Positions 1-3,788 of a stretch of DNA of 8,267 nucleotides are shown here, in pieces; position 1 is the stretch's first letter, and every line of letters starts with the position of its first letter. The DNA lies in the NCBI GenBank assembly GCA_018827845.1, contig JAHJXC010000017.1, positions 1-8,267 on the forward strand. Reading direction: 5' to 3'. The notes beneath the pieces were generated by a model, which was not told where the DNA came from, ran no database searches, and saw nothing but the letters and a program-made list of their open reading frames with translations. A program made the position numbers and the translations under genes. Origin of the DNA: Patescibacteria group bacterium. Its GTDB lineage: Bacteria; Patescibacteriota; Minisyncoccia; UBA9983.

Positions 1-179
1 CCTAGACGCTTTTCAATTCTCTCGTGCGCCCATACAGTAAAGGGCGGGATTTTGCCGTCGCGAGCTAAACTACGACCTGCTTCATTTATGTAAACATTAT
101 AACAATCGCTGCAGACCAAATGCTTGGCCTGTTTTCCTTCTCCGCAAATCGGGCACTCTCTGTTAATGCCTTTTTCCAT
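1..179 (-). CDS. Small zinc-ribbon protein, partial (C-terminus beyond the window)
   Basis: The reading frame from the ATG at 177-179 stays open to the window edge, giving 59 visible residues. The N-terminus starts MEKGINRECPICGEG, and a second cysteine pair follows in LVCSDC. The arrangement C9-x2-C12 and C23-x2-C26 is a four-cysteine zinc-ribbon, with a conserved-looking downstream stretch (SLARDGKIPPFTVWAHERIEKRL). A strong Shine-Dalgarno GGAGG at 185-189, five bases from the ATG, fixes the start and is the best ribosome site in the window. I do not recognise a named family. It is not ribosomal protein L32 or L33, whose N-termini look different. Small zinc ribbons of this kind often bind nucleic acid or ribosomes, but that is a family-level guess. 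It lies downstream of the SIMPL gene, separated by about 120 bases. Confidence 0.8.
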   Translation of the reverse strand, partial: MEKGINRECPICGEGKQAKHLVCSDCYNVYINEAGRSLARDGKIPPFTVWAHERIEKRL

Positions 180-301
180 TTTGACCTCCAAAAAAATTTA
201 AAGTTTTTAGATCAAACACCTCAAACCAAACCTCAAATAACCTCCTTTTTATAGATTTTAAAAGTCAAATGCTAATGCATTTTCTAGAGAGTTATTTTAC
301 A

Positions 302-1051
302 CTATTTAATCTCGTATGTCAAGTTTATTGTAACAGTCACCTTGTTTTCGCCAGAAGGAATTTCCGGGACTGGAACAGGTTCAGCGCCGCCCATACCTTC
401 TGTCATATAACTTCTATAAATCGGAAAATCTCCGCTTGATTCATAGAAACTGACCAAGCGGCCAAAACTAACACCTAAATCTTTGGCAATCTGATCCGCT
501 TTTTCTTTGGCTTTATCAATGGCCTGCTTTCTTGCCTCTTCCTTAACCGCGTCCTCATCATCAATGACAAAATTAATTCCTCCAACCTGATTGGCGCCCA
601 TTTCAGCCACTCCGCCCAAAATCTTGCCCACTTTTTCTAAATCTCTAATCTTTACATCTAGTGTTTGTGATACTTCATATCCTCTGAAAACCTGGCCTTT
701 GTCCCTCAAATAATCGTAGCGCGGATAAATATTGTAAGCAGAAGTTCTGATGTCTTTTTCCTCTATGCCGGAATCTTTCAAATATGCCACGATCTTGTTT
801 ATGGATTCAGTATGGCTTTTTTGCGCTTCTAAAACTGTTTTTGCCTCCCTTACCGCAGAAACCGATATCTGGGCAATGTCCGGCTTGGCAAAAACCTCGC
901 CAGCAGCGCTGACCGTTATGGTGTTACTTGGCATAATATCCTTGCCAATATATTTTCCTTCCTGAAAACCGTTGTAAGCTTGTATGGCCAAGAAAATGGC
1001 AAGAACTATGACGAGAATGCTTAATAATCTGGTTAAATTTTTATCAAACAT
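302..1051 (-). CDS. SIMPL domain (DUF541) protein, membrane-anchored
   Basis: This 249-residue protein has a basic N-terminus followed by a hydrophobic segment at about residues 8-26 (LLSILVIVLAIFLAIQAY), which is a signal anchor or uncleaved signal peptide. The rest should lie outside the cytoplasmic membrane. From about residue 44 it shows the SIMPL/DUF541 pattern: ITVSAAGEVFAKPDIAQ at the start, a central helix-rich part (KEEARKQAIDKAKEKADQIAK), and a closing strand KVTVTINLTYEIK. The family includes Brucella BP26/Omp28, which assembles into ring-like oligomers; the general function is unsettled and is often tied to envelope stress. The length fits the family. The ATG at 1049-1051 has no clear ribosome site and lies five bases after the stop of the 192-aa upstream gene, so translation is probably coupled to that gene. 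The stop is TAG. Confidence 0.88.
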   Translation of the reverse strand: MFDKNLTRLLSILVIVLAIFLAIQAYNGFQEGKYIGKDIMPSNTITVSAAGEVFAKPDIAQISVSAVREAKTVLEAQKSHTESINKIVAYLKDSGIEEKDIRTSAYNIYPRYDYLRDKGQVFRGYEVSQTLDVKIRDLEKVGKILGGVAEMGANQVGGINFVIDDEDAVKEEARKQAIDKAKEKADQIAKDLGVSFGRLVSFYESSGDFPIYRSYMTEGMGGAEPVPVPEIPSGENKVTVTINLTYEIK

Positions 1052-1056
1052 AATAA

Positions 1057-1635
1057 TTAAAAAGAATAAGCTTTAACCCAAATATTATATGGCTGAACCT
1101 TATTCTTATATCTTAGAGGAATCGACTCGCTTTCCTCTATTTTTTTCTTATTACTGTAATAATAAAGATAAAATCTCTCTTTTGAATTAAGACACAGTTT
1201 TATTAAGACAAAAACGCTGTAAATATCCTTATTAGTTAAGTCATGTATGAGAAAACTCAGCGTTTCCTTGCTTCCTAAAATTTGTTCTGAAATTATTTCC
1301 TCGCCTCTCTCGTCTTTTATTTTTTCCAAAATAAAATCTTTTTTGTTTTTGCTGCCAAAAAAATCCAGTAAAAAATTCCTTACGGATTCCTCGTTCTTGC
1401 CATCCTCCAGAATATATTTTTCCGCGCTCACAGTGCAGTCAACCCTTGAATCATTGCTTAGAGTGGCTAATCCTTCAGGACTCACGCTTTTTATGCCAAC
1501 GCCTGAACGGTCTGCCTCTGATTTTTCTTCGTAGATTTTAACGGTAAAATACAAGGATCCCAAAGAACCAACCAGCATAGCCCAGCCAGAATCAATAGAT
1601 TTAATCGTATCTATTATATTTGCCAAAAGCTCCAT
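1057..1635 (-). CDS. Hypothetical membrane-anchored protein, 192 aa
   Basis: I do not recognise this protein. A moderately hydrophobic stretch at about residues 16-34 (GWAMLVGSLGSLYFTVKIY) could be a single membrane anchor. The remaining about 155 residues are charged and mixed alpha/beta in look, with no cysteine pairs, nucleotide-binding loop or other motif I can name. The ATG at 1633-1635 has no Shine-Dalgarno but follows a promoter-like sequence so closely that the mRNA may be leaderless. The gene starts 36 bases after the outer tRNA-Pro 3' end and is followed five bases later by the SIMPL gene, so the two probably form one transcript and may act together at the envelope. A phosphosensing or sigma-regulator role cannot be argued from the sequence. 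Confidence 0.75.
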   Translation of the reverse strand: MELLANIIDTIKSIDSGWAMLVGSLGSLYFTVKIYEEKSEADRSGVGIKSVSPEGLATLSNDSRVDCTVSAEKYILEDGKNEESVRNFLLDFFGSKNKKDFILEKIKDERGEEIISEQILGSKETLSFLIHDLTNKDIYSVFVLIKLCLNSKERFYLYYYSNKKKIEESESIPLRYKNKVQPYNIWVKAYSF

Positions 1636-1641
1636 ATAGAT

Positions 1642-1669
1642 ATTCTAGCAATAATTAGAGAAAAACCAA
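1642..1669 (-). promoter_or_regulatory. Candidate promoter for the 192-aa gene and SIMPL gene
   Basis: On the minus strand a TTGGTT box (1664-1669) and a TAGAAT box (1642-1647) are 16 bases apart, matching the sigma-70 pattern TTGACA/TATAAT at 4 and 5 of 6 positions. Transcription would begin near 1635-1636, at or one base before the ATG, which predicts a leaderless mRNA. No ribosome site precedes that ATG, which agrees. The region is AT-rich, so chance similarity is possible. Confidence 0.4.
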
Positions 1670-1714
1670 ATTCGGGCCAGTGGGAATCGAACCCACCATC
1701 GCACCCACCCCAAG

Positions 1715-1828
1715 CCCCGTACCAAAAATTTCCTATCTTATCGGGCTACGGAGAATTGAACTCCGTCCTCACCCACCCCAAGGGTGTGCGCTGCCATTAC
1801 GCTATAGCCCGGTAATTTTGGTACGGGG
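1715..1828 (-). repeat. 13-bp inverted repeat enclosing the inner tRNA-Pro
   Basis: The arms CCCCGTACCAAAA (minus strand, 1816-1828) and TTTTGGTACGGGG (1715-1727) are perfectly complementary over 13 bp, with two more A-T pairs possible past a one-base bulge. Between them lie the inner tRNA-Pro, 4-5 bases before its 5' end and a short trailer after its 3' end. The inverted repeat sits where the outer tRNA-Pro anticodon loop is interrupted. It could be an intron's basal stem, a clamp holding two tRNA halves together after the inner tRNA is cut out, or the ends of an inserted cassette. Confidence 0.85.
1741..1811 (-). tRNA. trnP: Inner tRNA-Pro(GGG), complete
   Basis: All parts of a cloverleaf are present in 71 nt. 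The acceptor is CGGGCTA with TAGCCCG, then TA at 8-9. The D-stem is GCGT/GCGC with loop AATGGCA, which carries the GG of positions 18-19. The anticodon stem is CACCC/GGGTG with loop TTGGGGT (anticodon GGG). The variable loop is AGGA, the T-arm CGGAG-TTCAATT-CTCCG, and the discriminator A (1741). It reads CCC and CCU proline codons. CCA is not encoded. It lies wholly inside the insertion of the outer tRNA-Pro and must be released by RNase P and 3' processing from the same precursor. By eye it is about 70% identical to the outer tRNA, so it is not a fresh copy. Confidence 0.92.
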
Positions 1829-1843
1829 TATAGGTGTATGCCT

Positions 1844-1875
1844 GCCCCGCATTTAACTTTGTTATAGTGCGGGGT
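1844..1875 (-). other. Hairpin inserted in the D-loop of the outer tRNA-Pro
   Basis: On the minus strand CCCCGCA (1868-1874) pairs with TGCGGGG (1845-1851), a perfect 7-bp stem. A smaller inner stem GTTA/TAAC can form around a three-base loop. It follows the ATCGGTA of the outer tRNA D-loop. Like the larger insertion it starts ACCCCG and ends CGGGGC, which suggests a common origin or a common processing signal. Confidence 0.7.
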
Positions 1876-1907
1876 TACCGATACACTATGGCCCGGTGAT
1901 AAGTAGT

Positions 1908-1913
1908 ATTATA
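1908..1913 (-). promoter_or_regulatory. -10 box of the nested tRNA-Pro locus
   Basis: A perfect TATAAT on the minus strand lies 12 bases before the outer tRNA 5' end, so transcription would start about six bases before the tRNA. The -35 region is poor (T-rich, no TTGACA). The box lies just after the terminator of the preceding gene, so the tRNA-Pro locus appears to have its own promoter. The whole nested locus would be one transcript. Confidence 0.6.
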
Positions 1914-1921
1914 ATCGAGAA

Positions 1922-1957
1922 TAGCAAAAAAGAAAAAGGCCGGGCCAAGGGCCCGGA
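1922..1957 (-). terminator. Intrinsic terminator of the 93-aa gene
   Basis: A 7-bp all-GC stem, CCGGGCC (1950-1956 on the minus strand) with GGCCCGG (1940-1946), closes a three-base loop. It is followed by CC and a T-rich run (TTTTT C TTTTTT, 1926-1937). This is a classic rho-independent terminator, starting five bases after the stop codon of the 93-aa gene, and it separates that gene from the tRNA-Pro promoter. Confidence 0.92.
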
Positions 1958-1961
1958 CTTA

Positions 1962-2243
1962 TTATTCAAATTTTACAAACTTGTAATTGACGGACTTTCC
2001 GTTAATTTTGATTATTCTTATACCATTGTATCCAAGCTCGCCATGTATTTTCCTGCTTATTTCGGAGATAAATTTTTCTACTGAAAAAACCGGCCCGACC
2101 TTGCCATTCATTGTCGCATTGCCTATAAATCCCAAACAGCTTTCGGCTTTCATGACAAGAGATTGTGCTGAGATTTTTACTTTTTTCTTTTTACCTCCTT
2201 GATAAACAAAAAATCCTTTTCTGTTTTTTTCTACAAATCTCAT
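1962..2243 (-). CDS. Hypothetical small basic protein, 93 aa
   Basis: I do not recognise this protein. It has no hydrophobic segment and is rich in lysine, with a KKKK run near residue 18 (GGKKKKVKISAQS). A glycine-containing middle (LGFIGNATMNGKVGPVF) leads into a helix-like part (VEKFISEISRKIHGEL), and it ends in short strand-like stretches (GIRIIKINGKSVNYKFVKFE). The single cysteine at residue 36 excludes a zinc ribbon. The gene is strongly marked as real: AAGGAG at 2249-2254 lies five bases before the ATG, a good promoter precedes it, and a strong terminator follows, so it forms its own one-gene transcript between two tRNA loci. The charge suggests nucleic-acid or ribosome contact, but nothing in the sequence proves it. 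Confidence 0.82.
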   Translation of the reverse strand: MRFVEKNRKGFFVYQGGKKKKVKISAQSLVMKAESCLGFIGNATMNGKVGPVFSVEKFISEISRKIHGELGYNGIRIIKINGKSVNYKFVKFE

Positions 2244-2283
2244 TTTTTCTCCTTTTCAGAAATTAATGATCAATCTATTTTTA

Positions 2284-2312
2284 TTCGTAGCATTAGACAA
2301 AAAACTTGTCAA
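2284..2312 (-). promoter_or_regulatory. Promoter of the 93-aa gene
   Basis: A perfect -35 TTGACA (2307-2312) stands 17 bases from TACGAA (2284-2289), which is preceded by TG at the extended -10 spacing. Transcription would begin near 2278, leaving a leader of about 35 bases with the AAGGAG ribosome site. The box starts eight bases after the tRNA-His 3' end. It is the best complete promoter in the window. Confidence 0.65.
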
Positions 2313-2320
2313 TAATCTTG

Positions 2321-2394
2321 GGTGACTATCGGGATTTGAACCCGACCTAGCAACTCCACAGGTTGCTGTGCAAAACCACTACACTATAGTCACC
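2321..2394 (-). tRNA. trnH: tRNA-His(GUG)
   Basis: The acceptor is GTGACTA with TAGTCAC, and an extra G at -1 (2394) faces C73 (2321). That G-1:C73 pair is the hallmark of tRNA-His and is encoded here. The D-stem is GTGT/GCAC, the anticodon arm GCAAC-CTGTGGA-GTTGC (anticodon GTG), and the T-arm TCGGG-TTCAAAT-CCCGA. CCA is not encoded (CAA follows). It begins 11 bases after the stop codon of the cobalamin adenosyltransferase gene with no promoter between them, so it is probably cut from that mRNA. Confidence 0.96.
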
Positions 2395-2405
2395 ATATAA
2401 AATTT

Positions 2406-2942
2406 TCAATATTTTGGCTTTTTTTCTTTAATGCCTTTATTAGCTAAGCGCGCTAAAGCGAATAATAATGAAGATAAACGGTTTAAATATTTTAATGAGT
2501 CCGGGCTGAGATGTTTTTTTATTGCCACGCATCTTCTTTCTGCCTTGCGCGCCACTGCCCGGCTATAATCCAGCAAAGCTGACAATTCCGTCCCTCCGCT
2601 AATGGTAAAACTTTTTATCCCGCTAAACGGGACAAGTTCTTTGGCAATTTTATTTATTAATTTTTCAACTTCATTAATTCTTTTTTTGTTCAATTTCTTC
2701 TTTGCACATGCTACTTCCGCTTGAATCACAAATAGATCATTTTGAACACTCTCTAAATGTTTGGAGATTGAATCTCCAAACGGAGATTCAATCTCCGTAG
2801 CTTTAGTTTTGCAAAATCCTAAAAGAGAATTTAATTCATCTAGCGCTCCGAGCGCCTCTATCCTTGCCGAACCTTTGGAAAACTTTTTTGAGCAACTGAA
2901 AAGAGTTGTCAGGCCATTGTCGCCTTTTTTTGTATAAAGCAT
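2406..2942 (-). CDS. pduO: PduO-type cob(I)alamin adenosyltransferase
   Basis: This 178-residue protein carries the PduO/EutT-family signature motifs in order. YTKKGDNGLTTLF at 3-15 is the ATP-binding N-terminal segment (TKxGDxGxT). ALDELNSLLGF lies at 33-43, VQNDLF at 66-71, SRAVARKAERR at 127-137 with the ATP-contacting arginines, and YLNRLSSLLFALAR at 152-165. The enzyme moves adenosine from ATP to cob(I)alamin, making adenosylcobalamin, in the cytoplasm as a trimer. No B12 synthesis genes are nearby, so salvaged cobalamin is the likely substrate, and a class II ribonucleotide reductase is a plausible user elsewhere in the genome (inference). Residues 49-60 are encoded by two palindromes and look like an inserted stretch. 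It starts five bases after the stop of the EF-Tu-like gene, with a weak ribosome site, and is followed 11 bases later by tRNA-His. Confidence 0.93.
   Translation of the reverse strand: MLYTKKGDNGLTTLFSCSKKFSKGSARIEALGALDELNSLLGFCKTKATEIESPFGDSISKHLESVQNDLFVIQAEVACAKKKLNKKRINEVEKLINKIAKELVPFSGIKSFTISGGTELSALLDYSRAVARKAERRCVAIKKHLSPDSLKYLNRLSSLLFALARLANKGIKEKKPKY
2763..2796. repeat. Double palindrome inside the cobalamin adenosyltransferase gene
   Basis: GGAGATTGAATCTCC (2763-2777) and GGAGATTCAATCTCC (2782-2796) are separated by AAAC. Each is a palindrome about its central base, and the two are exact reverse complements of each other. The 34 bases can therefore form either two small hairpins or one perfect 15-bp hairpin with a four-base loop. 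The first palindrome extends to TTTGGAG...CTCCAAA. The block is in frame and encodes TEIESPFGDSIS (residues 49-60). Confidence 0.93.
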
Positions 2943-2947
2943 TTTTA

Positions 2948-3199
2948 CTACTCAGTTATTTTGTAAACAACTGCGCCTTCTTTTGTGGGGCTGGTTGTCT
3001 TAATTGCGACTTCTTCGCCTGCCTTGCCAGAATCAATATTCTGGTGATTAACCTGCATTGATTCTACTGCCATTTCAAATTCATCCTCTCCTTTGACAAT
3101 CTTAATCTTATCGCCAACCGCCAGCTTGTCACTAAGCTTGATTACAGCAACCATGGCCTTATCAAAATAGTGAGTAACTTTGCCAATTTCCTGCTCCAT
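2948..3199 (-). CDS. EF-Tu domain-2-like small beta-barrel protein
   Basis: This 83-residue protein consists of one translation-factor domain-2-like beta-barrel. It opens with IGKVTHYFDKAMVAVIKL, continues LAVGDKIKIVKGEDEFEMAVESMQVNH, and ends DSGKAGEEVAIKTT and GAVVYKITE. The pattern 'GDKI.I.G......V.SMQ........A..G.EV.IK' is that of the second domain of EF-Tu/IF2 and of the extra domain of U32 peptidases. There is no GTPase domain, so it cannot act as a factor by itself. Stand-alone forms are known, usually annotated translation elongation factor-like, with unknown role. It is the first gene of a unit with the cobalamin adenosyltransferase and tRNA-His. No clear ribosome site precedes its ATG. 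Confidence 0.85.
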   Translation of the reverse strand: MEQEIGKVTHYFDKAMVAVIKLSDKLAVGDKIKIVKGEDEFEMAVESMQVNHQNIDSGKAGEEVAIKTTSPTKEGAVVYKITE

Positions 3200-3234
3200 A
3201 AATTAATAGAATGGCTAATAATTATGGACCTTTA

Positions 3235-3251
3235 CCCGCCTTTCAGCGAGG
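3235..3251. repeat. Short GC-rich repeat, family member in intergenic DNA
   Basis: CCCGCCTTTCAGCGAGG stands out in AT-rich DNA between tRNA-Leu and the EF-Tu-like gene. It shares the ends CCCGCCTT and GCGAGG with the repeat inside the pseudouridine synthase gene (3871-3888). It forms only a weak hairpin by itself. Confidence 0.5.
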
Positions 3252-3291
3252 TTTAACTTAATAATACAAAAGAAATAGAAATTTGGGAAGA

Positions 3292-3375
3292 TGCGCAGGG
3301 GGGGATTTGAACCCCCACAGGATTGCTCCCACAAGCCCCTCAAGCTTGCATGTCTGCCAGTTCCATCACCTGCGC
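3292..3375 (-). tRNA. trnL: tRNA-Leu(GAG)
   Basis: This is an 84-nt class II tRNA. The acceptor is GCGCAGG with CCTGCGC and discriminator A, and the anticodon arm CAAGC-TTGAGGG-GCTTG (anticodon GAG). A long variable arm follows (GGGA, GCAA, TCC region), then the T-arm with loop TTCAAAT flanked by G and C runs. It reads CUC and CUU. CCA is not encoded. It starts eight bases after the rplS stop codon and is probably processed from the same transcript. Confidence 0.96.
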
Positions 3376-3383
3376 CTATTCTC

Positions 3384-3788
3384 CTATTCTTCAGATTGCT
3401 GTTCTTTTTCCTGCGGTTCTGCCGTCTCTTCAATTTTTTCCTCTTGAACTTTGCTTATCCGCGCTTCTTTCATTTTTTTACGGATCTGCTTGGCGGCTTT
3501 TTCACGCACATAATAAAGCTTGGCTCTTCTGGTTTTAGCTCTTTTAGTGATTTCAATTTTTTCAATGTTAGGCGAAAAAACCGGAAAAATCCTTTCCACA
3601 CCCACACCTTCAGCAATCTTTCTAACAGTAAAAGTGGCTCCTGGCTCAAAACCGTGCTTGTGGCTAATAATTAAACCCTCAAAAACCTGAAGCCTGATTT
3701 TTTCTTTCTCTTTAACCTTCTGCCAGACCTTAACAGTATTACCAGATTTTAAATCCCAATTTTTTCTTTCTTCTATATTAACTGTCAT
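3384..3788 (-). CDS. rplS: Large ribosomal subunit protein bL19
   Basis: The 134-residue product shows the L19 signature: SGNTVKVWQKVKE, RLQVFEGLIISHKHG, FTVRKIAEGVGVERIFP, SPNIEKIEI, and RAKTRRAKLYYVRE. L19 sits at the 30S-50S interface of the ribosome. The core ends near residue 100. A lysine-rich helix and an acidic, glutamate/glutamine-rich tail (EEKIEETAEPQEKEQQSEE) make it about 20 residues longer than the usual about 115. The ATG overlaps the TGA of the pseudouridine synthase gene (ATGA), and no ribosome site is seen, so translation is coupled. The usual bacterial neighbours rpsP, rimM and trmD are absent. Confidence 0.97.
   Translation of the reverse strand: MTVNIEERKNWDLKSGNTVKVWQKVKEKEKIRLQVFEGLIISHKHGFEPGATFTVRKIAEGVGVERIFPVFSPNIEKIEITKRAKTRRAKLYYVREKAAKQIRKKMKEARISKVQEEKIEETAEPQEKEQQSEE

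Larger units (their letters stand above)
1672..1895 (-). tRNA. trnP: Outer tRNA-Pro(GGG), interrupted by insertions in D-loop and anticodon loop
   Basis: The ends form a perfect 7-bp acceptor stem, CGGGCCA (1889-1895) with TGGCCCG (1673-1679), plus discriminator A (1672). Bases TA follow as positions 8-9, then D-stem strand GTGT. A perfect T-arm GTGGG-TTCGATT-CCCAC lies at 1680-1696. The 3' anticodon half reads TTGGGGT-GGGTG, giving anticodon GGG. The matching 5' stem strand is CACCT, at about 1831-1835 (four pairs plus U-G), with GCAT A before it as D-stem and base 26. Two insertions break the tRNA. One of about 34 bases sits in the D-loop and holds a hairpin. One of about 117 bases sits between the two anticodon-arm halves and carries a second whole tRNA. 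With both removed the tRNA is about 71-73 nt, the same size as the inner one. CCA is not encoded. It may be spliced, split, or a disrupted pseudogene; the intact pairing argues against long decay. Confidence 0.55.

Noticed and set aside
267..282. Hairpin AAATGC-TAAT-GCATTT after the SIMPL gene as a terminator
   Set aside because: Only six mostly A-T pairs and no clean U-run directly after it on the minus strand; too weak to call.
1672..1895. Group I or group II intron in the tRNA-Pro
   Set aside because: The insert is only about 117 bases, most of it a tRNA; there is no room for a catalytic core and no intron-encoded protein.
1672..1895. T-box riboswitch as an explanation for the tRNA-like structures
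   Set aside because: There is no T-box consensus (TGGNACCGCG-like), no specifier stem followed by a terminator, and both tRNA units have their own full T-arms and acceptors.
2301..2312. GACAA-GTTTT-TTGTC hairpin after tRNA-His as a terminator
   Set aside because: Five weak pairs, no U-run, and the same bases form the -35 region of the next promoter.
2320..2395. tRNA-His seemed to lack the encoded G at position -1
   Set aside because: That came from setting the acceptor stem one base off. With GTGACTA/TAGTCAC and TA at 8-9, G-1 is encoded and faces C73 as normal.
3215..3433. Open frame of 72 codons on the minus strand across tRNA-Leu
   Set aside because: It runs through a perfect tRNA and the end of rplS in another frame; a shadow frame, not a gene.
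3291..3674. Plus-strand open frame of 127 codons over tRNA-Leu and rplS
   Set aside because: Antisense to rplS, rich in Phe and Leu as expected from complementing Lys/Glu codons; not a real gene.
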